Of a stretch of 64,000 nucleotides of DNA, positions 19,920-30,270 are shown piece after piece. How positions within the stretch are numbered: position 1 is the stretch's first letter; each line of letters begins with the position of its first letter. This DNA comes from Phymatolithon calcareum (Eukaryota; Rhodophyta; Florideophyceae; Hapalidiales). The notes beneath the pieces are model-generated. The model worked only from the letters and a program-made list of their open reading frames with translations. It was not told the DNA's origin and made no database searches. The position numbers and the translations under genes were made by a program. The stretch is from the NCBI GenBank assembly GCA_977006965.1, contig OZ345359.1, forward strand, positions 248,001-312,000, written 5' to 3'.

Positions 19920-20340
19920 ATGGCGAAGCCCTCCGACGACAAAACGCTCAGCGTGCTCCGCTCGCTCGAAGAAGTCGCCGTGAAAAGCGAAGACTTCCTG
20001 CGCCGCATGTGAGCTCCTTCCCCCCTTTCCGCGCGACGCGACGCCCCGCCCCGCCCCGCAACTTCTTCTGACACCTTCCTTCACCGGCAGCGAGAAGGCA
20101 CTGCGGCAGCCGTACGAGTACGCGAACGCGCGGCAGGACTACGAGAACGTGCTGAAGGCGCTCGGCGCCGTCGAGTCCGGACTCGAGAAGCTTGGTGCGG
20201 GTCCGGTCGACGATGCGCTAGCGCGCGGCTCGCACGAGGAGTACGTTGCCGCCGCCAAGCGCGAGAAGGAGGGGGTGGACACGCAGTTTGCACGTATAGC
20301 GGCCGCGGCCTCTGCTGCGCAGAAGCGTCTTGCGGAATGA
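19920..20340 (+). CDS. Small spliced coiled-coil protein, unknown
   Basis: Exon 1 19920-20008 and exon 2 20091-20340, joined across an 82-nt intron (donor GTGAGC, pyrimidine-rich tract, acceptor CGGCAG). Splicing makes an Ile codon (AT|C) and gives 112 aa. The product starts MAKPSDDKTLSVLRSLEEVA and is almost entirely amphipathic helix, rich in Ala, Glu and Lys, with QDYENVLKALGAVESGLEKL in the middle. High GC and an uninterrupted spliced frame support it. In-frame ATGs further upstream (for example 19743) could add a leader. I do not recognise the family. Confidence 0.6.
20009..20090 (+). other. Spliceosomal intron, 82 nt
   Basis: GTGAGCTCC donor and CACCGGCAG acceptor. The C-rich run CGCCCCGCCCCGCCCC lies inside. 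Unspliced, the frame stops at once (ATG TGA). Confidence 0.75.
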
Positions 20341-21085
20341 CTGTCGTGCGCGGGCAGGTGGGGTCTTTGCTGACCGATTCGGCATGACAATGTACTCTTG
20401 GTCAAGGCGCGCTTGCATCTGTCAGTGTCTTTGTGACCGACAGGGAAATTAACCATGGTTTACGGAGGAGCAAACATTTCTCCACTTGAGACGCGGCGTG
20501 CCATTGGATAGAAAATTGGGCAGTAGCTCTTCTCACCCAAAGGGTTGTGCATAAATTGATTGTGCGAGTACTTGCGAAATTCTTGTAGCAACCACTGGCG
20601 GAAGACAAGAAAAGGAACCGCGCTCTTCAAGGACTGTCATTCTAACTACTTTGGATGCCACAGCAGGTTGTAATGAAGTCAACTGCCATAACTACTAGAA
20701 AAGGTGTGTGCACAGAACAACGAGAGACTGTACGCATGGTGAGTGCGTACTAGGCAATGGGAAGATTGTGATACCGTAGGTACCTGGAACATATCTTCGG
20801 CAAAGTCCAGAGTGCGACTTTGTGAACTTAGTAAATCAACACTAACACCAAGCAAAAACACGGTACACGGAGAGGAAAAAGTGTCAAAGATCAATTTTGC
20901 GAACGTGATTAAGAAAACATTTCTCGACAACGTCGGAACAATGGAGAGCCGGACATAGACTACTCCAAAAGTCAGGAGGGACCTTATTAATGCCCACAAA
21001 GTGCAACTTGTGCTCCATAGGCAGCACTCACAAACTTTAGGTCGATTCCTGGAGCCAGTTAGCCGCCTCGACGCATCAACCACGG
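20341..21085. other. Interval without a firm gene
   Basis: A 134-codon minus-strand frame at 20679-21083 is hydrophobic but lacks any known motif. Nothing else seen. Confidence 0.4.
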
Positions 21086-21957
21086 TTAGTAGATTGCACC
21101 ACCTTCATGCACAACCTTGCATATCCCCATTTCGAACACATCGTCGGCACAACTATCAGTCATCCCCACAGGCATGCCCCGACAATATTCACTGCAAAAA
21201 ACGTTTTCGTGCAACACATGGATCAGCACAAACGACAGCACGGCACATCCAAAGAACAGCGCGCACGTGACCGGCGTTGACGGTCGCAGGTAATGCACGT
21301 AGAACAGGACGATATTCCAGTAGCTCGGAAATCCTACAAAAGACTCCCTGGTTTTCGCAGTCGTTTGACAAAACTGGTCTCCGCTCCCCGTCAGTACAGC
21401 GCCCGCAATGGCGTACTGCAGATCCTTTCCTTTCCGGGGACCTTTTTGAAAATGCGGACGGCAAGCGCGGGGAGTAGCGCAAACGTTTGAAAGTCAATTA
21501 TGCTGTCCAACAGCGCACCGTCCAGTCACCTTTCCGCCAGGTTTGGCGTACTTGAACCCACTGGCGGACGTCTGTACCAAACCGAGCGGAATATGAGGCC
21601 CCCTTGGATTGCAATGGAAAACCTCAAAACGAAGCCCGCGACTCTCATCGTTGGCGTATAAACCCTCGGCACTTAATGACGCGCCGTCAAACATCACGGC
21701 GACCTGTCGCGCCGCGTACACATCGCGGATTTCGGAGCGGTACACGGGTACCTAATCTTCACCACCCACGCCATTGACAATTGTGCGATATATTAACTGT
21801 CAACCAAAAACGCAACGCCGCGGGGGATGGACGCACGAGTCAGTAATTTGTTAAACGGAATCGGAGGAGCGGAAAAGAAAATCGGCTGTACTGTAGAAAC
21901 AAAGAGGAGGACACATACGAAAAACGCCTTGTCCGGCTGTTTCCTGATGCCCTTCAT
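21086..21957 (-). CDS. Probable spliced membrane protein, unknown family
   Basis: Three-exon model: 21957-21805, 21751-21530, 21415-21086, with introns of 53 nt (GTTGACAG...GATTAG) and 114 nt (GTGACTGG...TCTGCAG), both in phase 0. The product would be 234 aa: MKGIRKQPDK, a signal-anchor helix AFFVCVLLFVSTVQPIFF, a soluble segment with SEIRDVYAARQVAVMFDG, then two C-terminal hydrophobic helices (NIVLFYVHYL and TCALFFGCAVLSFVLIHVL). I cannot name it. Its ATG overlaps the TGA that ends an upstream open stretch (22172-21954) which also finishes in a hydrophobic helix, so the real gene may have more exons reaching to about 22480. Confidence 0.45.
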
Positions 21958-22172
21958 CGGTCCTCAAACCTTAGTATTAATCCGAATCGGATGAAGAAAA
22001 TATGCAGCACAACGGCGACAGCCACAAGTTCCCCGCCCAGGATGAGTCTTCCTCTCTTCGGTTCCGTCTGCCCCCTACGATTCCGACCCACGAGTTCAAT
22101 AACGCTGTCATCCTTCGACAACGTTCTGTCCATCATGAATTCGCCATGTTCCAAAACATTGCATCGATTCAC

Positions 22173-23578
22173 ATCCTCGCTCTGTCCAGTGCGCGACTAC
22201 ATCGCCATACGATACATCGTTTCGTCGCGCGGGATCTGAAACGGGGCGACGAACACAGGGTCATGGTCATGATACACCACCTCCGTTTGTGCCAGTTCTA
22301 CCCATGCACCTGATGTGCCGCCGGCGCGGAATAATACCGCGAACGAACACACGCGACGACCGCGCAAGCGCAGCCGGACACGCGCACCTCGACGAATTGC
22401 TTCCTTTCCGGCTGCTTTTCAGACGCTTTTCCCTTCGGCGGTCGGCGCAGACGTCCGGCGCTTGGAGGGCTTGCGCGAGGTTGCCATCGTTGCAGAGGTG
22501 CATGCGGTTGCGCAGCGCAGGTTTGAATTGCGTATGGATTACTGTACCAGCGTAAACGGTATGCATGCATGCGCGTTGAGCAACAATCAATTGAGGCCGT
22601 TGGGAGAGAGCACTATATTGGACCGTGCAATGCATGGTCCAATCATGCATAGCCATGTCAACATCTCATACTGTAACGGATTGTTACATACTGTAGTACA
22701 CACGTGGCATGGGGAGCTGGGTGCATGGACAAAAAGTTCGACTCCATGTCGCATTTTCAATGACGCTTTGAAACTTTCCGAAAATCTACACTAATGCCCA
22801 CGCTGACCAAGACTAGACTTGTTCTTTTCTAGTGACTGGAGCACGATTTCTCCCAAAGTAGAACATAAAAGTGAATCTAGGGCAATCCCGAACAGAAACG
22901 GTTAAAAGATCACTGACATAGAGAACGTACGCTGGCAAGATGATAGGTCATATTATGTACTGTAGGTGGAAAAACGGTGCAGCATCAGCATTTGCAGAAT
23001 CTTTCACTCATGTTGTGCTTGTATTTCAATTTAGAAAGTTTCTGCCATCAACGGTTCAAGGACTATCCCAAACAAAGGTCGCAGAGAACCTGTTCTTTAG
23101 AATCTCAGTCTGACGATATTGTGATGTTGAATAGGTGTGACTCTTTTGCATTAAGCTGTATTTACGTGCAAGATCTTGTTTCTGCTTGTAATCACTGGAA
23201 GTGAAAAGGTAAGGTTGAATTTATCTTGAAAAGGGGTGATCTCTCTGTGATGCGATGCCTCAGCCTAAGATGCGATCAGGATCGCCGCATAAACAGGGCG
23301 GGGGCGAGCAATTGCGCACCCTGCAAAAAAGGGGGGCACTAACCGACGCTAGACTAATACTACGTTGAGTGTTAGTCGGTGTCTGCGGTAAATCCGTTGG
23401 TTCCTCTTGGAAGAGTCGTTCACCATACTGTGTTGACAGTGTCAGTGGATAGATCGCAAGGAGCCGTTATAGAGCTCCTAGGTAGATGGTGATAATGTCC
23501 TTCATTACACCCCTGCAACATTGCGTTTCTACAGATCGCATCGTTCGACGAGATGTGTCCTTTTTTTGAATTTGGAAT
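22173..23578. other. Mostly gene-free interval
   Basis: Open minus-strand stretches up to about 22480 may be further exons of the preceding gene. The rest shows no gene. Contains four TACTGTA words (22540, 22669, 22689, 22958). Confidence 0.4.
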
Positions 23579-23700
23579 TTATTAAACGCCCTCGGTAACA
23601 CTCATGAGACTGCAAGGGAGATCAACGTAGGTGCTGAAACGCATCATGTGTTTCAGCAGCTACGTTGTAGCTTCGATCATCTATTCAAATACTTGTATCC
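23579..23700. repeat. Dispersed repeat family B, copy 1, with internal hairpin
   Basis: TTTATTAAACGC followed by CTC.GTAACACTC is shared with 34691-34802 and similarity continues about 110 bp. Inside, 23625-23640 and 23650-23665 form a 16-bp hairpin with one mismatch. Probably a fragment of a mobile element. Confidence 0.65.
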
Positions 23701-24252
23701 CGGGACGAGATGTATCCTGCTCCGAACAGCACAAACTCTTGAAGAGCATAACACGGCTCGGGAGAGCACAGAAACAACTCTTTCTACACCAGCCCTCGAC
23801 GGACTAAGTCTTACATCACTGCCAGCCTTTACCCCACATAAGTACATGAGATGCATATCCTGTGAAGTGCTGACTGCAAACTTCGTGTGTGCTCGCAATC
23901 AAAACACCCTTATAATCGACCGCGACGTCCTTTTCTCAATGCAGAGGCATCGGTCTAGGAGAGCCAGAGATGGGAGGGAGGCCTCGGTAGGAACTGGGTA
24001 TGTAGTGCGCGCCACTGCGGCAGCTGCGGACGAAGCGCTGACGCACAAACATTGTCGGCGTGCCTCGCGCGCTCATGTCAGTGGTGCATGCAAACCCAGG
24101 GTTTTGATTATTTTTTACTTGATGACGGATTCTTCATAAACCTGCAGATTGAAGATAGTCCGAGCTAGCATGCTTGTTCTTCTTATGTCCTTCACAGAGC
24201 CCTGGTGTACAGTTCGTTGTTGATGAAGTTGTGGACTAGTTGAAAAAGCCCT

Positions 24253-24490
24253 GGAGTAGCACAATGATCTCGATCAAGGTCGACATTACACCTCAAGAGA
24301 CTTCTAGGGGACTTTGTAAGCTGCTTGCGAAAGAAGTCAACCTCTCAGCAGCTGCACATGTTGGGCTTCACAGTTTATTTTAATTAGTGTTCCTTTGCAC
24401 TTTTGTGTCTTCTGCCAGCTCAATTAAAATTAAGCTGGCAGAAAACACGAAAGTGCAAAGGAACACTTCAAAAGAGCTATTGCTTGGATG
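24253..24490. repeat. Dispersed repeat family A, copy 2 (left half)
   Basis: GGAGTAGCACAATGATC at its start and TGTTGGGCTTCACAGTTTAT match copy 1 (17452-18006). The right half is missing here and is replaced by the hairpin and palindromes described next. Confidence 0.75.
24386..24467. repeat. 35-bp inverted repeat, 33/35 paired
   Basis: The arms 24386-24420 and 24433-24467 differ at two positions and are separated by 12 nt. The right arm contains the family A word GCTGGCAGAAAACACG, so this copy has become a fold-back. Confidence 0.9.
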
Positions 24491-24562
24491 TCGCACCCGC
24501 TGTTGTCAACCGGCTGAGGGGGTAGACATGCCGATGATCGGCTTCCTCTTGCAACTGATTGC

Positions 24563-24629
24563 TTCTATGTCATCCCTAGGGATGACATAGAATATTGATT
24601 GCTCTATGTCATTCCTAGGGATGACATAG
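24563..24629. repeat. 30-bp perfect palindrome and an adjacent diverged copy
   Basis: 24563-24592 equals its own reverse complement and is centred on CCCTAGGG. 24604-24629 repeats the same palindrome with one mismatch in the pairing. The two units are tandem and lie 17 bp upstream of the Copia insertion site. Confidence 0.9.
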
Positions 24630-24646
24630 CAGCTTTGATAGGACAC

Positions 24647-25143
24647 TGTCACTACACCAACAAATTGTTGGCACAAGACTTGAGTCTTGGGTGCAAACTG
24701 CACCCGTGCGAGACTCAAACCCTCTTTGCAGCAGTAACTGGCTAAAGCCGTGCGGTTACTTCTGCAGCATTCTGTTTGACGTTGAGTTTGTTTCTTACCT
24801 TCGACGTGCCCAGATTGAGAGCAGCGCCTGTTGGGAATTTTATTTATACTAATTCTGAGGCGCGGATCCTATGCATGACGTGCTCAACATTTTCATGTGT
24901 TGGGTGTCGATCATGTACGAAAATACCTATTTGCCCTCCACGCTATTCGCTGCCATTAAGAATTCGTAGTAGCATGCCACGATATCTTACACCGATTCTA
25001 TGGCGTAAAGCTGGAGCGTAAACTCAATATTGATAATCTTTCGCCCTTTGTTCGTCCATGAAATTGAGATAGAACACATCTGCAGTCAATAGCCTTCTCA
25101 TGTATTCTCGACCATCCTCGTTCCTCGATTGCGTGTTGCGACA
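24647..25143 (-). repeat. Copia 3' LTR
   Basis: 497 bp, TG...CA ends, nearly identical to 30271-30767. Confidence 0.95.
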
Positions 25144-25156
25144 CACCCCATTCTTT
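25144..25156 (-). promoter_or_regulatory. Candidate polypurine tract of the Copia element
   Basis: On the minus strand, AAAGAATGGGGTG directly abuts the 3' LTR, the expected place for the plus-strand DNA primer. Confidence 0.6.
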
Positions 25157-25181
25157 GTCGAGATACATGACATGGTTGATA

Positions 25182-26108
25182 TTAGGATTCCTCCTCAGTG
25201 CGAATTATCCACTGCTTAATCGGATGATTAAGATGTCCCGAGCTCATGACGTCCATTAGCTGTTTAGGAAGCATGATTTTAGTCATGCAGTCGGCAAGAT
25301 TGTACTCAGAGCTCACCAAACCTATATCCGCGATTTCAAAACGTTCGTAAGCTTGTCTGCAAGCTTCAATATCAATCATTAGTCTTCTTTCTGCAGTTTT
25401 GCCAGATTTGACGATGACATCGAACAATGATTTGCTGTCAGTCATCATTTGAATAGGAATGCTTTGTCGAAACACCGATTCGAGATCATGCTTCATCATC
25501 ATAGCAAAGTCGAAACAATCAGCCAAAGCATGACATTCTGATGCGAGTGCGGACCTTGTAATCCTTTGACACTTATAAGACCGAAAAGCGATGACGGAGC
25601 ACTTATTGGAAGAGTCGCAAAGAGTGATTACGATTCCGAGTTGAGAGGATAGATCTCTGTTGTTTGCATGACTAGCGTCCGCATATGCCCGAATGTGAAG
25701 AGATTTACGATCGAGCTTCGGATACTTGATTTTCAGATCGTGCTTCTTCAAATGCCGAGTAATTCTGTTCAGCTGTTTAGAATCCTCAATCGGATCGAAC
25801 ATCTTTTCCGTGACTTGTGAGCACATAGCCACTGCACAGGCAACATCAGGTCGGCAGTGAACTGTCCAGGCGAGTTGTGCACGTGTAGACCGATAAACAT
25901 CAAAAAAGCAGGGAACCGAAACCAATTCCAATTTCTTGATATAATTGCTCATGTTGATTGTGATCTCATCCCGATTCTCATTTTGACAGAACTCCATACC
26001 AGCAAACTTTGCACTTCCATATTTCCGAGGAGTTGAATCGAATCTTTGCCCAGTTTTCTGCGTCCATTTTTTAAAGTCTTCATCTCCAGTTTGAAGAGTG
26101 TCGTCCAC
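25182..26108 (-). pseudogene. Copia pol, end of reverse transcriptase plus RNase H
   Basis: Begins at the catalytic YVDD box (GIYVDDTL spans the start of this frame). It continues with the RT thumb, then RNase H: IRAYADASHANNRDLSSQLG, SALASECHALADCFDFA and MMTDSKSLFDVI carry the acidic catalytic residues. It shares its frame with the gag-integrase ORF but is separated from it by the out-of-frame middle part. It ends 39 bp before the LTR. Confidence 0.85.
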
Positions 26109-27283
26109 ATATATTCCGAGAGACCTGAGAGTCTTTCACCGATATGTTTCGCGTACAGACTGGTATCACCGGTCGTTGGAATCATCTGCAAATCTTTCAA
26201 GTGATGCGATTTTAGAGTGTAGTGCCATCTGTCCCCAGAATCTGCAAGACCATATAACGGTTTCATTAGATGCAGAATTTGTCCTGGATTTAAACAGAAT
26301 TCTTTCGATGCATCCAAATAAATCTCCCTCATGAGGTCGGTTGATGATTGTAGGTATGCTTGTGCGATGTCCTCAGTCCACACTTCAAAACCCATGATGG
26401 AAGCTATTGCCAATAGCATTCTGGCGGAATCTTGTCTCAAATTGGGTGACGCATGTACAAGACTTGCCTTGTCCTTATCACGGTGCCCACCAATAACGAA
26501 TCGAGCTTTGTATCTCTCCTCATTAGTGTTTGCGTCTTTGATTGATAATAACATCCTCCCCTTTAAGATGTTTGCATTTTCCGGAACCTCTTCTTTTAAA
26601 ACAATTTTGAAGGTTCCTCTGTCCATAAGACCTTTGATTTCCTTGTCAATTGCGGCCATCATCTTTGGTGATTTAGATCGAGGATCTCTTCCTTCAATAA
26701 CCTCAGTGACATTGACCTGAAAACTGTCCCTTCTCACATAGTTTCGACACCAAGGGCCGATACCGGATGAAATATTTTCAACCGTTTTTTCTGCTTCAGC
26801 GGGTGCCCCGTGATAAGGTTTGACTTGAGTTATTGAATATAACTGTAGCAATCCTGGCTTGAACTCAACAGTAACCATTTTCGTGCTCTCATCAACGGAA
26901 ACGATTTTGACAGGCTCAGAGTATCCATTAGTATCTTCTCTGTAAACTCGTACAAGGTCACCCTCCTTGTACGATATATCTGCAGATTGTGGAATGCGTG
27001 ATCTTAAAGCTCTCTGAATGCGAAGCTTATTGACGATTCGGAAAAATGAATCCCGTGCGGTGTTGATTGCCCTGATTCTTTCCGTCTGTGATGGGAGGAC
27101 TGCACCCATTCCGGCGGGGGAGTATCTGGGCATAATGCCAAATACCAACATAGATGGAACAAGTCCCTCAGGGCCCATCACGTCATTCATCGCCTTGACT
27201 GATGTTTGCAGTACAAAATCAGGTTCCATGTTAGGACATTCGATCTCGGTATATTGCGCGTAGTGGACCATGATATCTTTCAC
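25949..27283 (-). pseudogene. Copia pol, integrase C-terminus and most of reverse transcriptase
   Basis: 444 codons. The first part is the integrase C-terminal region (PEGLVPSMLVFGIMPRYSPAG). The RT core follows from about residue 240 (ILKGRMLLSIKDANTNEERY, then VWTEDIAQAYLQSS with a catalytic Asp). The frame is shifted by one base relative to the ORFs on either side; it overlaps the upstream ORF by 53 nt and the downstream ORF by 160 nt. The shifts lie near 27250-27280 and 26110-26130. Confidence 0.85.
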
Positions 27284-30245
27284 AAATACTTATCCCATTG
27301 TGATGTTGTACTCCTGAGAATTTGAGTACGACTCCATCCTCATCTGCAAGTTTTTGCCATTCGTCAGATGTGAAGACAGAACCCTGATCTGTGATATATA
27401 TATCAGGCTGACCAGCATAAACGAGAACCCAGCATTGCATAAGTGCCTTCCAGACAGACTGCGTATCTTCACTCTCCAGAAATTTTGCAGCCCCAAAATG
27501 GGTTCCAACATCAATCACATGCAACACACTTTTGCCGTCAATCTTAAGAATATCCATGGCGATTTCACGATTAAACACAATGTCGCTTGAGTCAGCGGAG
27601 CCAACTTGAAACAGCATCTGTTTTCGATCGACCACTTGACATGGATCACATGACTTTTGGATCTCCTTTAGCGTTTGTAGCGTGCTAGCCGGAAGATTAT
27701 TTCCGTCCACACGTTTCAATAGTGCGTATAGCTTAGAAGATGACGGATGTCTGTAATGCCTGTGAAGTTTTTCAAGTTGGGTTTTCGTGTATTGGACTCT
27801 TGATGTCCACCTTACCCACAAGTGACCTTCGTCTCGTACAATTGGAAGCGTCCAATCGGGATGTACAAGCTGGTTAATGCGAGTGTCGGCCAAAAGATAA
27901 TGATGATCCAAAACATCTAGGCCAAGCAGGAGTGGCACTTCTGCAGCAATTATGTCCGCCGCTATAGAAATTCCTCCTGTAGGAGTAGGTAGAGTCAAGT
28001 CGAACTTTCCGAGTGAGCGATGTACAACATCTCCAAATTTGAAACTGTGAAAAGATTTCTCAGTTTCAATTTTCTTTCCACTCCAAGCCGCGTATGCTTT
28101 TGATTGATTTAGTCCAATGCAGGACTTAGCAGCTCCAGTATCCACGACTGCACCTTGAAATGACGCAGCTGACCGTGAATTTCTTGACATTGATGCGTTA
28201 TGCACACATGATACCTTAAGAGATGTTCCAAAAGATACAGGGACATTTCCATTAACTTTGGCATTACTCGGTATGAATGTAGTACCAGGAGACGTTTTGC
28301 CATTGAATTTGCAATGATATATGTTGTGGTCTAGTGATCCACTGATAGAATGAGCCACTCGCTCTCCGAAGTTGTTTTCAAATAGTTCCTCGTCTGAATC
28401 AAGATTATACTGCATTTCTCTCGATATGTCAAGTTCCCGATTAAAGTTCACTTGAATTGGTTCGGGCAAATCCGTGGTCTCAACAGTCTCCGAGCATTCA
28501 GCATTAGTCGCGTCTTCCAGTGCAATTGCAAGACACATAAGTACTTCTGCAGTTGCAGCACCGTGTGATAACTGTCTTTTAACACCAGATAGAATGGTTC
28601 CTCCTTTAGCTCTTCGTACGGCTTCCGCCGGACAGTCTTTGTGAAACTTGAGGTGTTTTGTGGATTTGCAATCATAGCACTGCAGTACTTTTCCTTTCCA
28701 GCTCCCATTCTGCGTCTTGTTATTACCACACTTCTTCGAACGCTTATTTGGAACACGCCCAAAACGAAGATCTGTGTAGTGGACATCGTATTGTTCAAAC
28801 TGTTCTGGTTCGATTTCATCCATAAGATCACTGAGCACATCCGTATGATGAGCTGTATAAGTCCTCGACTGTGCACTGGAACCGGAAGCCCCTAGATGAG
28901 TGTCCTCTACTTGAGCCGCGGTCTGAATAGACAATGAGAGGTCATCAAATGTCGTTTCTTCATTTGCCAAAGAAATTTGGGCAAATTTAGTGAATCCCAC
29001 GCCACGAATAGCCATTCTTAAAAACCCAAGCAAGTGATTGTCAGTTCGTTCCTCCTCTGGTAAGTCTTTTGCCAAAAGAAGAATCGAGTTCACCGTTCTT
29101 GTCACAGCTCTGCTGTTTCGTGTGCTTCGTGGTCCTTCATCGGGCTTTTTAAGTTCATTAAGCAAAGTAATTGCTAATATCTCATCCCTTGTGCGCGCAT
29201 GAACAATGCAGGAGTTGTATTTCTTATTCATAACGTCAAGAAATCCCTCCCAATGTGCATCGGAGTCTTTTGAATATCGCTGCCAACACATTTTTGGTCC
29301 ATGTCCAAGAGTCCACTGAACCATTTCAAAGAGAATATCATGTGCAATGATATCATGTGACTTTGCCATTGCTATAAAATTCTGCAAATGACTTGCCCAT
29401 GATCGCCTGTCAGTGCCTGTGAATAGATTCTCTGCTTTCTCTTTCATCTTCATGAGAGTTGAGATGAATGATGACTTGGTGCGGGAAACATGACTTTGAA
29501 CATGACTGCGGGTAGAGAACTCATTGGGATGTTCGAATCCGTTTCTGTGGGGTGGTGTTGTCATTTCTCTACCTTGGTGTAACTCAATGGCAGAATTCAT
29601 TTGCTCAGTAGTGTATCTGGGTGCATGAGGAACATTATCTGCCGGTTCTGCAAATTGATGTGACGGTCCCACAATATTCTCCGTAGTAACACGAAGTGCT
29701 TCTTCAGGGCCTGGATTTCCTTCCTGTATGGTTTCGGATCCAAAGGAGGCGCGATCCAGTTCAATTAATCCATTTCTCCTGACAGAACGGATAGTGTCAT
29801 TAGAACGTGGAGCCAAAGGAATGTTGATGAGTCCAAACGCTTTAGTTGCAGCGGTCATCAGTTGCTTCTCAAGTAGTTGGTCTTCTGCAGATATCTCTGA
29901 TGAATCTGGCGACTCGTATAGTATCTTTGCCAGTTTCATAGGCATAGGTGTGCTGCGGGACTGAACAACTTGGGATCCTGTTGCCTTAACGATGTCCAAA
30001 AGTAAGGAGTAGAAGTTTCTTCCTTCACTTTCTGCGATGTTTCGATGAAAAAGTATATCCGGAGGGAAACATTCTGCGATTGTCATCGCATAATCTTTGC
30101 TCTCCAGAAACGTGCTTTCCAAAATACTCTTGATAGCCTCATATGCATTCATGACGATAACGTCATTCTTCTCAACAAAATTCAGGCGTGTGGCAATTCT
30201 TGATGAGAACGCCTTCAACACAGCCGGAGTAATGGCTGGTGCCAT
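27231..30245 (-). CDS. Copia gag-protease-integrase ORF
   Basis: 1004 aa from an ATG 26 bp inside the 5' LTR. Gag occupies about residues 1-480. A Cys/His knuckle follows (CYDCKSTKHLKFHKDC). The aspartic protease active site is in GAVVDTGAAKSCIGL. The integrase zinc region is LHRHYRHPSSSKLYALLKRV...CDPC. The integrase core has the Asp of AMDILKIDG, the Asp of ITDQGSVFTSDEW and the Glu of CERYHGPLRAIYR, so the DDE triad is complete. The frame ends 14 residues after that Glu. Gag and protease could still be made; integrase would lack its C-terminus. Confidence 0.9.
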   Translation of the reverse strand: MAPAITPAVLKAFSSRIATRLNFVEKNDVIVMNAYEAIKSILESTFLESKDYAMTIAECFPPDILFHRNIAESEGRNFYSLLLDIVKATGSQVVQSRSTPMPMKLAKILYESPDSSEISAEDQLLEKQLMTAATKAFGLINIPLAPRSNDTIRSVRRNGLIELDRASFGSETIQEGNPGPEEALRVTTENIVGPSHQFAEPADNVPHAPRYTTEQMNSAIELHQGREMTTPPHRNGFEHPNEFSTRSHVQSHVSRTKSSFISTLMKMKEKAENLFTGTDRRSWASHLQNFIAMAKSHDIIAHDILFEMVQWTLGHGPKMCWQRYSKDSDAHWEGFLDVMNKKYNSCIVHARTRDEILAITLLNELKKPDEGPRSTRNSRAVTRTVNSILLLAKDLPEEERTDNHLLGFLRMAIRGVGFTKFAQISLANEETTFDDLSLSIQTAAQVEDTHLGASGSSAQSRTYTAHHTDVLSDLMDEIEPEQFEQYDVHYTDLRFGRVPNKRSKKCGNNKTQNGSWKGKVLQCYDCKSTKHLKFHKDCPAEAVRRAKGGTILSGVKRQLSHGAATAEVLMCLAIALEDATNAECSETVETTDLPEPIQVNFNRELDISREMQYNLDSDEELFENNFGERVAHSISGSLDHNIYHCKFNGKTSPGTTFIPSNAKVNGNVPVSFGTSLKVSCVHNASMSRNSRSAASFQGAVVDTGAAKSCIGLNQSKAYAAWSGKKIETEKSFHSFKFGDVVHRSLGKFDLTLPTPTGGISIAADIIAAEVPLLLGLDVLDHHYLLADTRINQLVHPDWTLPIVRDEGHLWVRWTSRVQYTKTQLEKLHRHYRHPSSSKLYALLKRVDGNNLPASTLQTLKEIQKSCDPCQVVDRKQMLFQVGSADSSDIVFNREIAMDILKIDGKSVLHVIDVGTHFGAAKFLESEDTQSVWKALMQCWVLVYAGQPDIYITDQGSVFTSDEWQKLADEDGVVLKFSGVQHHNGISICERYHGPLRAIYRDRMS

Positions 30246-30270
30246 AATTCTGTGAGTGTTAAGTTATAAC

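Noticed and set aside
23648-24139. 163-codon plus-strand ORF starting inside repeat B
   Set aside because: It begins in a dispersed repeat, lacks any known domain, and its composition is mixed; probably chance.
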